Shown piece after piece: positions 1-9,328 of a stretch of 64,000 nt of DNA (position 1 is its first letter; each line of letters begins with the position of its first letter). This stretch comes from Saccharicrinis aurantiacus (GTDB lineage: Bacteria > Bacteroidota > Bacteroidia > Bacteroidales > Marinilabiliaceae). The position numbers were made by a program, and so were the translations under genes. The stretch covers positions 186,001-250,000 of the forward strand of contig NZ_LYBV02000027.1 in NCBI RefSeq assembly GCF_001660705.2. The letters run 5' to 3'. Under the pieces are notes generated by a model. It was not told where the DNA came from. It was given only the letters and a program-made list of their open reading frames with translations, and made no database searches.

Positions 1-210
1 CTTAGTATCACCCATTTACCTCAAATTGCTGTAAAAGGGCAACAGCATTATAAAGTTTATAAATCGGATACTAAAGATGCAACTCATACAAGTATTGTAG
101 TATTATCTTACGAAGATAGAGTAAAAGAAGTAGCAAAAATGCTAAGTGGAAGTTCGCTTAGTGAAGCCGCACTCTCTAATGCTGAAGAGTTGTTGAGCCA
201 ATCCTTATAA
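1..210 (+). CDS. recN: RecN, DNA repair ATPase (C-terminal end)
   Basis: The open frame enters from the left edge and stops at 210. It encodes the last 69 residues of a protein. The stretch SITHLPQIAVKGQQHYKVYK followed by RVKEVAKMLSG and a final NAEELL matches the C-terminal ATPase lobe of RecN, where an ITHLPQIA segment follows the Walker B region. RecN is an SMC-like protein that acts early in double-strand break repair. The N-terminal part, including Walker A and the coiled coil, is outside the window. The identification rests on this short conserved tail only. Confidence 0.85.
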   Translation, partial: LSITHLPQIAVKGQQHYKVYKSDTKDATHTSIVVLSYEDRVKEVAKMLSGSSLSEAALSNAEELLSQSL

Positions 211-310
211 TATTATTTCCTAATCTATTTATCAACTTATAATTAATCCTACAAAAATTAGGGATATTTTAAAAAGGACGAAACGCAATGTGCTTTCAAG
301 TATCATTAAA

Positions 311-330
311 ATCATTAACTTTGTCAGCGT
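311..330 (+). promoter_or_regulatory. Candidate promoter of cysDN
   Basis: TAACTTTG at 316-323 fits the Bacteroidota housekeeping -7 consensus TAnnTTTG, about 55 bases before the cysD start. The upstream -33 element is weak (a CTTTC near 294-297). This is a pattern match only. Confidence 0.5.
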
Positions 331-379
331 TTTTAATCCTATAGATTAAATATTTTATCGGAAGAAATTAATTCTTATT

Positions 380-1285
380 ATGGACAAATACCAAATTAAT
401 CACCTTAGAGAACTAGAAGCGGAGTCAATATTTGTGCTACGTGAAGTAGCTGCTCAGTTCGAAAGACCGGTGATGCTCTTTTCAGGAGGAAAAGATTCAA
501 TAGTAATGTTTCATTTAGCACGTAAAGCATTCTATCCTGCTAAAGTACCTTTCAATTTATTACATATCGATACAGGTCATAACTTCCAAGAAACTATTGA
601 CTTTAGAGATAACTTAATGGAAAAAACGGGAGCTAAGTGTATTGTTCGTTACGTACAAGATTCTATCGACCAGGGTAAAGCTGTTGAGGAAAAAGGTATT
701 AATGCATCAAGAAATAAGTTACAAACGGTTACTTTATTAGATGCTTTAGAAGAGTTAAAATGTGATGCCGCAATGGGTGGTGGTCGACGTGACGAAGAAA
801 AAGCACGTGCTAAAGAGCGTTTCTTTTCACACCGTGATGAATTCGGACAGTGGGATCCTAAGAACCAGCGTCCTGAATTGTGGAACATTTTTAACGGTCG
901 CAAAAATATGGGCGAACACTTTAGAGTTTTTCCTATAAGTAACTGGACTGAAATGGATGTTTGGCAATATATTTATATGGAGAATATTGATCTACCAAAT
1001 CTTTACTTTACGCATAAGCGCGAAGTATTTAATAGAGATGGTGTTTGGATGTTTAAAGCCCCATTTATGGATCTTAAGCCTGGTGAGGAGTTAGTCGAAA
1101 AAGATGTTCGTTGTAGAACAATTGGAGATATCACATGTACAGGTTTAACGCTTTCTAAAGCAAACGATCTTGAAGACATTATTCAAGAGGTTGCTGCCAC
1201 AAGAACAACTGAACGTGGAGGGCGTGCTGATGATAAGAGATCAGAATCAGCGATGGAAGACCGTAAAAAAGAAGGTTACTTTTAA
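380..1285 (+). CDS. cysD: Sulfate adenylyltransferase subunit 2 (CysD)
   Basis: 301 residues, the usual CysD length. CysD is the catalytic subunit of ATP sulfurylase and forms adenosine 5'-phosphosulfate from ATP and sulfate in the cytoplasm. The PP-loop signature SGGKDS lies at residues 35-40, and typical family segments follow (GGGRRDEEKARAKERFFS, WTEMDVWQYI, RCRTIGDITCTG). The gene ends with an intact ERGGRADDKRSESAMEDRKKEGYF-type tail. The partner GTPase gene cysN starts 23 bases downstream, so the two form one transcription unit. No sulfite-forming genes are visible in the window. Confidence 0.96.
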   Translation: MDKYQINHLRELEAESIFVLREVAAQFERPVMLFSGGKDSIVMFHLARKAFYPAKVPFNLLHIDTGHNFQETIDFRDNLMEKTGAKCIVRYVQDSIDQGKAVEEKGINASRNKLQTVTLLDALEELKCDAAMGGGRRDEEKARAKERFFSHRDEFGQWDPKNQRPELWNIFNGRKNMGEHFRVFPISNWTEMDVWQYIYMENIDLPNLYFTHKREVFNRDGVWMFKAPFMDLKPGEELVEKDVRCRTIGDITCTGLTLSKANDLEDIIQEVAATRTTERGGRADDKRSESAMEDRKKEGYF

Positions 1286-1307
1286 ACTACCCAAGAGAAA
1301 ATATATT

Positions 1308-2579
1308 ATGAGCGAGAAAAATTCAGGATATTTAGATATGGAGCTTTTACGCTTCACCACTGCAGGTAGTGTTGATGATGGAAAAAGTACTCTTATCGGA
1401 AGATTATTATATGATAGTAAGGCCATTTTTGAAGATCAAATGGAGGCTATCGAGCAAGCTAGTGAGCGTATTGGTAATGCAGATGTAAACCTAGCTCTTT
1501 TAACCGATGGTTTAAGAGCCGAGCGTGAGCAAGGTATTACAATCGACGTTGCTTACCGTTATTTTGCAACTCCTAAACGTAAGTTTATTATTGCAGATAC
1601 ACCAGGACATATTCAGTATACACGTAATATGGTTACAGGTGCTAGTACAGCCAATGTTGCTATCATTCTAGTTGACGCCCGTCATGGAGTATTAGAGCAA
1701 ACAATGCGTCACTCATATATCGCATCTTTATTACAAATTCCTCACGTAATTTTCTGTATCAACAAAATGGATTTAGTTGATTATGCAGAGGAGAGATTTG
1801 AAGAAATTAAGTCGGATATTGATGCATTTTCATCAAAGTTAGATGTGAAAGATGTTCGTTATGTGCCTATTAGTGCATTGAACGGAGATAATGTTGTAGA
1901 CCGTTCTGATAAAACAGCATGGTACCAAGGACCAACTTTATTACATTTACTTGAGAATATTCACATTAGTAGTGATATAAACCATAGCAACTTCCGCTTC
2001 CCAGTGCAGTATGTTGTGCGCCCTCAAACTGTTGAATTCCCTGATTATAGAGGATATGGTGGTAGAGTGGCAAGTGGAGCTGTAAAAGTTGGTGATGACA
2101 TTACTGTATTACCTTCAGGATTTACTACTAAAGTAAAAACCATCGATTTCTTTGAGGAGACTTTAGATAAAGCGTTTGCACCTCAATCGGTAACCATTAC
2201 TTTAGAGGATGAAATTGATATCAGCAGGGGGGATATGTTAGTAAAATCTGACGATGTACCTCAATCTTCACAGGATGTTGATTTAATGGTTTGTTGGTTT
2301 AACGAGCGACCATTAATTCCAAGAGGAAAGTATGTGATTAAGCATACCTCTTCGGATGCACGTTGTATGGTTACTTCGGTTCATTATAAAATGAACATTA
2401 ATACTTTGGAGCAGAATACTGAGGATTTACAAGTTGGAATGAATGATATTGCGAAAGTAAGCTTAAGAGTTACTAAGCCTTTACATTTTGACTCGTACAA
2501 CTCAAACAGATTTACAGGAAGTGTTATTTTAGTTGATGAAGCTACTAACGAAACTGTTGCTGCAGGTATGATTTTGTAA
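1308..2579 (+). CDS. cysN: Sulfate adenylyltransferase subunit 1, GTPase (CysN)
   Basis: 423 residues from the ATG at 1308. Extending upstream would overlap cysD in another frame and add non-homologous residues. CysN couples GTP hydrolysis to sulfate activation by CysD. The EF-Tu-like GTPase motifs are intact: P-loop GSVDDGKST at residues 20-28, switch region EREQGITIDVAYRYF, DTPGH at 97-101 and NKMD at 152-155. The C-terminal beta-barrel domains follow. There is no fused APS kinase (CysC) domain, unlike some proteobacterial or rhizobial homologues, so APS kinase must be encoded elsewhere if it is needed. Confidence 0.96.
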   Translation: MSEKNSGYLDMELLRFTTAGSVDDGKSTLIGRLLYDSKAIFEDQMEAIEQASERIGNADVNLALLTDGLRAEREQGITIDVAYRYFATPKRKFIIADTPGHIQYTRNMVTGASTANVAIILVDARHGVLEQTMRHSYIASLLQIPHVIFCINKMDLVDYAEERFEEIKSDIDAFSSKLDVKDVRYVPISALNGDNVVDRSDKTAWYQGPTLLHLLENIHISSDINHSNFRFPVQYVVRPQTVEFPDYRGYGGRVASGAVKVGDDITVLPSGFTTKVKTIDFFEETLDKAFAPQSVTITLEDEIDISRGDMLVKSDDVPQSSQDVDLMVCWFNERPLIPRGKYVIKHTSSDARCMVTSVHYKMNINTLEQNTEDLQVGMNDIAKVSLRVTKPLHFDSYNSNRFTGSVILVDEATNETVAAGMIL

Positions 2580-2604
2580 AAAAATATACAAATGATATAA
2601 AATG

Positions 2605-2635
2605 AAAGAGGGAGTCTGTTACAGACTCCCTCTTT
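2605..2635. terminator. Bidirectional intrinsic terminator
   Basis: A perfect 14-bp stem (AAAGAGGGAGTCTG, loop TTA) followed by GTTTT. It sits between convergent cysN and the rubrerythrin gene and can serve both. Confidence 0.85.
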
Positions 2636-2656
2636 GTTTTATAGGGTATTAAAATC

Positions 2657-3232
2657 CTAATAGTTTTCTTCGCTAACTTCGAAGTAAGCTTGAGAATGTA
2701 AACAAGCAGGACATTTTTGAGGCGCTTTAGCTCCCTCGTGAATGAAACCACAGTTACGACATTTCCAGATTACTTTTCCGTCTTTTTCAAATACTTTACC
2801 TTCTTCAAGGTTGCTATATAATTTACGGTATCTAGCTTCGTGATGTGCCTCTACTTTAGCAATCATTTTAAAAGCAACTGCTATTTCTTTAAAACCTTCT
2901 TCTTCTGCAATTTTTGCAAACTCAGGGTATAACTCAGTCCACTCTTCGTTTTCACCTTCTGCAGAAGCTTTAAGGTTAGCCATTGTATCACCAATAATTC
3001 CAGCAGGGTAAGTAGCTGTAATTTCAACCATACCACCTTCTAAAAACTTGAAGAAACGTTTAGCGTGCTCTCTTTCTTGCTCAGCTGTTTCCATGAAAAT
3101 AGCAGCAATTTGCTCTAAACCTTCTTTTTTTGCTTGTTTTGCAAAATACGTATAACGGTTACGTGCTTGAGATTCTCCTGCAAAAGCTTTTAATAAGTTT
3201 TGTTCTGTTTTAGTTCCTTTTAAACTTGCCAT
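2657..3232 (-). CDS. rbr: Rubrerythrin
   Basis: 191 residues, the classical rubrerythrin length. It is a non-haem di-iron peroxidase that removes hydrogen peroxide in anaerobes and microaerophiles. The N-terminal four-helix ferritin-like domain carries the ligand motifs [10 protein letters not shown] (E20), EQEREHAK (E53, H56) and VEAHHEARY (E128, H131). The C-terminal rubredoxin domain has CxxC pairs at C158/C161 and C174/C177. The gene is monocistronic. On its strand, TACATTTG (plus coordinates 3315-3322) is a plausible -7 element about 80 bases upstream. The presence of rubrerythrin suggests a facultatively anaerobic or oxygen-sensitive lifestyle. Confidence 0.96.
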   Translation of the reverse strand: MASLKGTKTEQNLLKAFAGESQARNRYTYFAKQAKKEGLEQIAAIFMETAEQEREHAKRFFKFLEGGMVEITATYPAGIIGDTMANLKASAEGENEEWTELYPEFAKIAEEEGFKEIAVAFKMIAKVEAHHEARYRKLYSNLEEGKVFEKDGKVIWKCRNCGFIHEGAKAPQKCPACLHSQAYFEVSEENY

Positions 3233-3388
3233 AATAGTTTGTTTATTTTGTAATTAGGATATTGGGTTATATCCATTTATTTATATCCTTGAAATTGGAT
3301 TTTTATTATAAGAGCAAATGTACAGAATTGACCCCTAATATAACATGGCACTCAATAATTTAGATACTTTCTTAATTGGTCGTTAGTA

Positions 3389-5233
3389 CTAGTTATTGTG
3401 ACTTGTAGCTTCAGAAAGCAGGCTCGCTGTTTTCATAAGTTGAATCATTTCAGCACGGTAGCCTTCTTCATCATTTCCTTTTGCTGAAATAGCCATTTCA
3501 ATAGCTGATTGCCAAGTGGTGTTTGGTATTTTATCCTCCTTGCGTACCAACATTCCGAATTGTGCAACAGCGGCTGAATACCTAAAGTTATTACTAGTTT
3601 GGTTTATTTCACTTGGCATGGCATTAACTACTTCTTCAATTAATCGGCTCTTGTTACCATTGGGTTCTTTATACCTCAACTTTAGTGTAAGCAGCTCATT
3701 GGTATATGCCTTATCAGAACGTTTTGAATTTTGATATTTTAGTCGGCGTTTTATTGTGGTGTTTTTATTCGGAACTATTTCGTAGAGTGCTGTAACAGTA
3801 TGTCCGGCGCCCATTTCACCGGCATCTTTTTGGTCATCTTCAAAATCTTCATTGTTTAACCTGCGGTTCATATAACCAATAAGGCGATACTCTTCCACGT
3901 AAGTGGGATTAAACTCTAACTGAAACTTTACATCCTTGGCAATGGTGAATAGGGTGCCTCCAAATTCGTTCACTAAAACCTTTTTGGCTTCTTTAATATT
4001 GTCGATGTAAGAATAGTTACCGTTTCCTTTATCGGCTATGGTTTCCATTAGATCATCTTTATAATTACCCATCCCGTATCCTAGAACAGATATGAAAATA
4101 CCTTTGTCGCGTTTGCTTTCAATTAAACGTTCAAGTTGGTTGTTGTTACTTTGGCCCACATTAAAATCGCCATCAGTAGCCAATATAATTCTATTGTTTC
4201 CGCCATCAATATAGTTTTCTTCGGCAACTTTATAGGCTAAATCTAAACCTGCACCACCAGCAGTTGAACCACCCGCACTGAGTTTATCAAGTGCCTGTAT
4301 AATGGTTTGTTTTTCGTTGGCCGATGTGGAAGGCAATACCAAGCCCGAGTTACCTGCGTACACAACAATTGCTACCTTATCTTGAGGGCGAAGTTGGTTT
4401 AATAATAGTTTAAATGATGTTTGTAACAGGGGCAGTTTATTTGCGGCAGACATGGATCCGGATACATCGATAAGAAATACGATATTGGACGCTGGTAAAT
4501 CCTCCATATTTATTTCAGAGCCTTTTAATCCGATATGTAGCAGGTAGTTTTCGTTGTTCCAAGGACAGGCTGCATATTCGCTATTAATACTAAAAGGAAC
4601 TCCTTTTTTTGCTTTCGAATAATTGTAATTAAAATAGTTAATCATCTCCTCAATTCTAACAGCATCGCTTGGCGGTAAAGTTCCATTATTTATGTAGCGG
4701 CGTAAATTGGTATAAGATGCAGCATCTACATCTATCGAAAATGTGGATAGTGGATCAAGCGCTACTTGTTTAAATCCACTTTGATTAGTGGTGGCATACG
4801 ATTCTGTATTTTGCACCTCATTCATATAATGTATTGGAGGGGCTGCACAATATGAAGGAGCGGCCTTTTGGTAGCTAATGGCTCCGGTTACGCATCTTTT
4901 TACACGTGTGCTATAACCAACAGCAACCACTTCATCCAGTTTTACTACATCAGGAATTAGGGTAATATTTAAAGTGGTTTGCTGTGCTTTAATTTTATGT
5001 TCTTGTGTTTGGTAACCAATAATTGCAAATACCAAAGTCTGGTTTGTATTTACATTGATGCTATAAGCACCCGTAAAGTCGCTAATTACCCCAATGTTGG
5101 TGCCTTTAATATAAATACTAGTGCCAGGAATTGGATTAGATGCATCGCTAACAATACCAGTTACTTTGGCAGCAAAGGCGTTTAAGCTAAATAGGCAAAT
5201 AATAACGAGTAATAAAAATTTAGAGCTTTTCAT
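3389..5233 (-). CDS. von Willebrand factor A domain protein with SusC-like N-terminal domain
   Basis: 614 residues with a signal peptide (residues 1-22, cleavage near AFAA). Residues about 23-95 form a carboxypeptidase-regulatory-like fold (IPGTSIYIKGTNIG). It is followed by LDEVVAVGYSTR and VTGAI, a segment normally found at the N-terminus of SusC receptors. A conserved pre-domain (DPLSTFSIDVDAASYTNLRR) leads into a VWA domain from about residue 250, whose metal site DVSGS (D256, S258, S260) is intact. The remainder resembles the YfbK/DUF3520-type C-terminal region. The protein is probably periplasmic or surface-associated. It is divergent from an ECF sigma gene whose partner protein carries the same SusC-like segment, so the three are likely linked functionally. 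Confidence 0.88.
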   Translation of the reverse strand: MKSSKFLLLVIICLFSLNAFAAKVTGIVSDASNPIPGTSIYIKGTNIGVISDFTGAYSINVNTNQTLVFAIIGYQTQEHKIKAQQTTLNITLIPDVVKLDEVVAVGYSTRVKRCVTGAISYQKAAPSYCAAPPIHYMNEVQNTESYATTNQSGFKQVALDPLSTFSIDVDAASYTNLRRYINNGTLPPSDAVRIEEMINYFNYNYSKAKKGVPFSINSEYAACPWNNENYLLHIGLKGSEINMEDLPASNIVFLIDVSGSMSAANKLPLLQTSFKLLLNQLRPQDKVAIVVYAGNSGLVLPSTSANEKQTIIQALDKLSAGGSTAGGAGLDLAYKVAEENYIDGGNNRIILATDGDFNVGQSNNNQLERLIESKRDKGIFISVLGYGMGNYKDDLMETIADKGNGNYSYIDNIKEAKKVLVNEFGGTLFTIAKDVKFQLEFNPTYVEEYRLIGYMNRRLNNEDFEDDQKDAGEMGAGHTVTALYEIVPNKNTTIKRRLKYQNSKRSDKAYTNELLTLKLRYKEPNGNKSRLIEEVVNAMPSEINQTSNNFRYSAAVAQFGMLVRKEDKIPNTTWQSAIEMAISAKGNDEEGYRAEMIQLMKTASLLSEATSHNN

Positions 5234-5379
5234 ATCAATATTGTTTTAATTAATACTTTTACAATTGTTAATTTGACTATAGCATGCAAGGCAAGTGAAG
5301 ATTCCATAAAATTATTTTCATTTTTTTTGATTTTATTTAGTTTGAGTGGTCAACATCATTGTTAAACAGTACTTTATTG

Positions 5380-5952
5380 ATGGAAGCATCTTCGGAAAAA
5401 TCCTTAATACAGAAATATAAAAAGAGTAATTCGGTTGATTTAGTCAGCGAATTATACAAACCTTATATGCCCTTGGTTTACGGTGTGTGTTTAAAATACC
5501 TCAGTAATAAGGAGGATGCACAAGATGCTGTGATGAATATTTTTGAGAAGCTTTTAGTTGAACTCAAGAAGCAAGACATACCGAATGATTTTAAGGTGTG
5601 GCTTTATGTGGTGAGTAAAAACTTCTGTTTAATGAAGTTGCGCAGTGATAAGAGTAAGAACAAGGCATTTGAAAAAATGTCGAGTACTATTATGGAAAAT
5701 GGCTTTACACAGCATCCTATAGATGAAGAGGAAAATCCTGATTTATCAGAAGCACTTTTAAATTGTATTAAAAAATTAAAGGAAGAACAGAAAAAGGCCA
5801 TTGAGTTATTCTATTTTAAAAAGGCCTGTTATAAGGATATAGCAGAGCAATTAGAGGTAGATGAAAAGAAGGTGAAGAGCAATATTCAGAATGGAAAAAG
5901 GAATCTGAAAATTTGCATTGAAGACTCTAAAGGGGAGGGTGATTATGAATAA
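5380..5952 (+). CDS. ECF-type RNA polymerase sigma factor
   Basis: 190 residues from the ATG at 5380. An in-frame TTG at 5359 would add seven residues, but I see no reason to prefer it. Region 2 is visible as DLVSELYKPYMPLVYGVCLKYL followed by NKEDAQDAVMNIFEKL. Region 4 is visible as LPEEQKKAIELFYFKK-like sequence followed by YKDIAEQLEVDEKKVKSNIQNGKRNL. This is the pattern of extracytoplasmic-function sigma factors that direct transcription after an envelope signal. Its last 8 bases overlap the next gene, an anti-sigma-like membrane protein, which indicates translational coupling. Confidence 0.88.
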   Translation: MEASSEKSLIQKYKKSNSVDLVSELYKPYMPLVYGVCLKYLSNKEDAQDAVMNIFEKLLVELKKQDIPNDFKVWLYVVSKNFCLMKLRSDKSKNKAFEKMSSTIMENGFTQHPIDEEENPDLSEALLNCIKKLKEEQKKAIELFYFKKACYKDIAEQLEVDEKKVKSNIQNGKRNLKICIEDSKGEGDYE

Positions 5953-7120
5953 TAAGCGATACAACATACACCATATATTAACTTATCTAAAAAATAAGTT
6001 GACTAAAGAGGAGCGTTATTCTTTAGAAAAGGATATGAATGCCGATCCGTTTTTGAGTGATGCCATGGATGGTTTTGCCAAGTTATCTGCTGATGAATTA
6101 TCGGATGATTTGGCACAGCTTGAGGAGCAACTAAATAATCGTGTAGAGAAAAGGAAGCCACGTAGTTTAATTGTTTATTGGGGTGTTGCGGCCTCGGTGG
6201 TACTATTAATTAGTGTGGGTGCTTTGTATTTTATTACTAGCAATACTGAGGTGAAAAAATTTCAAGTAGCACAAGAGGTAAGGGTAAAACCTGCGCCCGA
6301 AACAGTAAATTCGAAGGCTATTGTTGCGAAGAAAGAAGCAGATAAAAAGGATGTTTTGTTAGAAACAGCACAGGTGGCAGAGGAAGTTATACCTGCCCCG
6401 GCAGCACCATCTATCGCGCAAGCAAAAACTACAAATGAAACCCTTGTAACGCCCAAAGGAATTGTAGCGGAAGAAAAAATGATGCTACTTAAGGGTGAAG
6501 AACCCATTGCAGCCCCTGTTCAATCGCATGTTTTGATGGATGAGCAGGCTTCGTTAATGGCAAATAACTATCAGTTAAAAGGTGTAGTAGAGGACAGTGA
6601 CGGGCCAATACCTGGTGTTTCGGTGTATATAAAAGGAACAGATACTGGAACCATTACCGATATGGATGGAGCCTACCAAATTGATGCTAAAGAGGGCGAT
6701 GTTTTGGTATATGCATTTATCGGTTATGAGCAAAGGGAAGAAGAGGTAACACAAAATGTATTGGCTAAAGCCGATGTTCAGCTTAAGGAGGCGAATGTGT
6801 CTTTGGATGAGGTGGTAGCCGTTGGTTATGGGGTTCGTACCAAGAAAGAAGTTACAGGTGCTATAGCTCAGATTAAAACGAAGGAAGAAGAGAATATTTC
6901 AGTAACTAGTTTGCAAACTTATATTGATAATAATAAAAAGATAGATGCCAATAATACCATTGTTGTGGAGGCGGAATTTAGTATCAATAAGCGCGGCAAA
7001 GTAAAGGATATTAAAATATTGACTACAAACTCGGATGCCGTTAAAAAGGAAGCCAAAAGATTATTAACGAATGCTCCTGTTGAGTTGTTAAGTGGGGGTA
7101 AGGTGAGCTTTAATTTATAA
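5945..7120 (+). CDS. Anti-sigma-like membrane protein with SusC-type and TonB-like domains
   Basis: 391 residues from the ATG at 5945, which overlaps the sigma gene. The N-terminal cytoplasmic part (about 70 residues, with LTKEERYSLEKDMNADPFLSDAMDG-type sequence) is typical of Bacteroidota anti-sigma proteins. One transmembrane helix follows (about 75-97), then an Ala/Pro/Lys-rich linker. A carboxypeptidase-regulatory-like domain (IPGVSVYIKGTDTG, FIGYEQREE) is followed by LDEVVAVGYG and VTGAI. The last 70 residues (EFSINKRGKVKDIKI, AKRLLTNAP) resemble a TonB C-terminal fold. I infer that it holds the upstream sigma factor and senses a periplasmic or outer-membrane event. The family assignment is partial. 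Confidence 0.7.
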   Translation: MNNKRYNIHHILTYLKNKLTKEERYSLEKDMNADPFLSDAMDGFAKLSADELSDDLAQLEEQLNNRVEKRKPRSLIVYWGVAASVVLLISVGALYFITSNTEVKKFQVAQEVRVKPAPETVNSKAIVAKKEADKKDVLLETAQVAEEVIPAPAAPSIAQAKTTNETLVTPKGIVAEEKMMLLKGEEPIAAPVQSHVLMDEQASLMANNYQLKGVVEDSDGPIPGVSVYIKGTDTGTITDMDGAYQIDAKEGDVLVYAFIGYEQREEEVTQNVLAKADVQLKEANVSLDEVVAVGYGVRTKKEVTGAIAQIKTKEEENISVTSLQTYIDNNKKIDANNTIVVEAEFSINKRGKVKDIKILTTNSDAVKKEAKRLLTNAPVELLSGGKVSFNL

Positions 7121-7157
7121 ATTGAGGTTCCTTCATATTACAGATCTATTTGGGATT

Positions 7158-7586
7158 CTAATAACAAGCAGGAAGTTTTCTATGGAACCTAACTGTTGCG
7201 GTACTATCTAAATACATTAATTGAATATTGTAATGGATTTTTGGCGGTTCTATACAAATAAGTTTACCACTATTTATTCGTAAGCCAATATTTTTCACAT
7301 CCTTATATTTAATAGTTTGTAAATATCCAGCATCACCGGTTCTTTCATCAGTAGTTAAGAACATTGTTTTAAAATGCTTTTGATTTATTGATACAGTCAA
7401 TGTGTCTTTATTGAAAGACTCATAGAAGGCAATTATTAAGGAGTCGTTATACATCTCCGTTCCGTCTATTTCTGGTAGGTTTACGTAGTCAATATTTACA
7501 TTATACAAGCAGGTTGTATTTACTTTATTTTTGTGTTGGCACCTTGTGAAAATGAATAATACGAAAATGAATAATAAATGTCTCAT
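7158..7586 (-). CDS. Small lipoprotein of unknown function
   Basis: 142 residues. The N-terminus MRHLLFIFVLFIFTRC is a lipoprotein signal peptide with the lipobox cysteine at residue 16. The mature part is hydrophilic and has no motif I recognise. It converges with the anti-sigma-like gene, with only about 37 bases between their ends. Its function is unknown. Confidence 0.6.
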   Translation of the reverse strand: MRHLLFIFVLFIFTRCQHKNKVNTTCLYNVNIDYVNLPEIDGTEMYNDSLIIAFYESFNKDTLTVSINQKHFKTMFLTTDERTGDAGYLQTIKYKDVKNIGLRINSGKLICIEPPKIHYNIQLMYLDSTATVRFHRKLPACY

Positions 7587-7764
7587 ATTTTTATTGAGGC
7601 TTTAATTCTTGTTGTTTTCTAGTTATTTTGAATAAAGCATAGTTTATGCCTACTGCAATTTCTAAATCAAATATAATTCAATTAACATACATGTCACAAA
7701 AAAAGGATCCTTCACCCTGTGGCTCTGCATCCTTTTCTTTTTCCTCCATGTAAATGGAATGTTT

Positions 7765-8514
7765 TTATTGGGCTTCTATCTCAGCTTCGCTATTGCGAGT
7801 GGCTCTTGATTTTACATATGCATCCTGAGCAGTAATATAAGTATTGGCTGCTTTCAGGCATTGGTAACAAGCTGCATCGTCGTTGAGGTTGGCAAGCCCT
7901 TTAAGTATATCGAGCCACATGCAAAACTGTTTTTGTATAGTGCTACGTATTTCTCTCACCTTAGGCGTTTGCTTTTTACTTTTGTTTCCGCGTGCGCTAT
8001 CAAAATCCTTATAGGCTTTTACCGAAGTATTTAATTTAGCCAAGTCCTTACTCAAGTCAAGAGTCTCAAAATGGATGGCGTTATCCGCCTTATTCCATAC
8101 CAATAATACTCGATCCAATTCTTCGGTTTCAATATCCAATGCTAAGGAATCGAGGTTTATATCAAAACTATTGAATACTGAAAGCAAAGCCTCAGCAGCC
8201 TTGTTTTTGGTTTCATCGCGAATCAGTTTATTGGCCTGAAGCATATTGCGTATGTAAATAAAATCGGTATCGCGCTCCGCATCTACACTACTTCGGTGAA
8301 CTTGTTTTTTTTCGTTGCTTAATATCTGATCTAAAATAGCGATGTTCTCACTCAGCTTACTTAAACCCAAATAAGCTATATGTTCGCTAGTTAGGTTTGA
8401 TGTGGCAACAGTTCCGGTAACAGTTTTTACTAGGTTTAGAAAGCGATCGTTTGTTAAGTTGGCATAGGATACTGATTTGCGATTTATGTAGGCACTTGCT
8501 GTATTTAGTTTCAT
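7765..8514 (-). CDS. Conserved Bacteroidota protein, DUF6261-like
   Basis: 249 residues, largely alpha-helical and without signal peptide or membrane segment. The pattern (HIAYLGLSKLSENIAILDQIL in the first third, a central helical linker, then a second helical region ending in EIEAQ) resembles the DUF6261 family. That family is common in Bacteroidota and has no assigned function. The family call comes from general resemblance, not a search. The gene stands alone. The 800-base region upstream of its start is full of short ATGCAAG repeats. Confidence 0.55.
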   Translation of the reverse strand: MKLNTASAYINRKSVSYANLTNDRFLNLVKTVTGTVATSNLTSEHIAYLGLSKLSENIAILDQILSNEKKQVHRSSVDAERDTDFIYIRNMLQANKLIRDETKNKAAEALLSVFNSFDINLDSLALDIETEELDRVLLVWNKADNAIHFETLDLSKDLAKLNTSVKAYKDFDSARGNKSKKQTPKVREIRSTIQKQFCMWLDILKGLANLNDDAACYQCLKAANTYITAQDAYVKSRATRNSEAEIEAQ

Positions 8515-8540
8515 AATTTATGTTTTAAATGATGCCCTGC

Positions 8541-8758
8541 TTTTTTTATGCAAGGCGGTAAAAAGTTAAAATGGAGCTTGCATAAAATATTAATGCCTGT
8601 TTTTTATCAGAATATGCATCACTTTTTTTTATGCAAGCCATATGCGAAGAAAAATAAGCCTTGTATTTTTTATGCAAGTAATATCTGATGAAAATAGAGC
8701 TTGCATAAAAAAATAATTGCTCCATCGTAGTTCTGGAGCGCTTGCTTTTTTTATGCAG
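8541..8758. repeat. Cluster of six TTTTTTATGCAAG repeats
   Basis: Six copies of a T-tract plus ATGCAAG motif lie in 218 bases. Plus-orientation copies are at 8541, 8623, 8666 and 8745 (the last as ATGCAG). Inverted copies (CTTGCATAAAA) are at 8577 and 8700. Start-to-start spacing is 35-46 bases. The cluster is upstream of the DUF6261-like gene. The rest of the gap to 9328 is AT-rich, with no gene seen. Confidence 0.75.
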
Positions 8759-9165
8759 GCCACATTTCAGAAAAAAACGATGTTGAATAAAAAAAGCATC
8801 TTATTTTAATCGACTTAAATTAGAGTAGAATAAAGTGGGTGGAGACTTGTTTGCAACAAAAAAGCACTGCAGTGCCCTGTTACGTGGTTTGCTTGCAGTA
8901 AACTGGATTCTATAAAAAATAGAAAACAAGGGCAAGTATCGTTTTACTGATAAGTGAGCGTTATTGAGCACTTTATGGGTTCGGATTTGTTGGGTTAAAA
9001 TTCTATATCTAAGATAAATGAAGCCTTTATGTTATCATAATTGTTGGTCCTCGGAATTGATAAGTGTTAGATAATGAAGTGTTAATGGTTAATTTATTGG
9101 GGTGAATGTATTATTCAGCCCATAAGGAGCTGATGAATTTATTCGCGAGAAGTGGTGAAATAAAA

Positions 9166-9197
9166 AAACGCCTTTGGAACATTTTCCAAAGGCGTTT
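9166..9197 (-). terminator. Terminator of the GH16 gene
   Basis: A perfect 14-bp stem (AAACGCCTTTGGAA, loop CATT). On the minus strand it is followed by a T tract, which fits termination of the GH16/GH86 transcript. Confidence 0.85.
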
Positions 9198-9328
9198 CGG
9201 CATCTATAAACAATTTGCTATAATAATAGCAACAAACTAATACGTTTATTGTAGTACAACGAAAAGGCTATGCTTTTCGTATATGAAGATAAAAAAATGC
9301 GCGCTCAAAATACATTATAAGTCCGTAT

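Noticed and set aside
1170-1307. Upstream extension of cysN
   Set aside because: It overlaps cysD in another frame, and the conserved N-terminus begins at the ATG at 1308.
8541-8758. CRISPR array
   Set aside because: The repeats are too short, occur in both orientations and have irregular spacing, and there are no cas genes.
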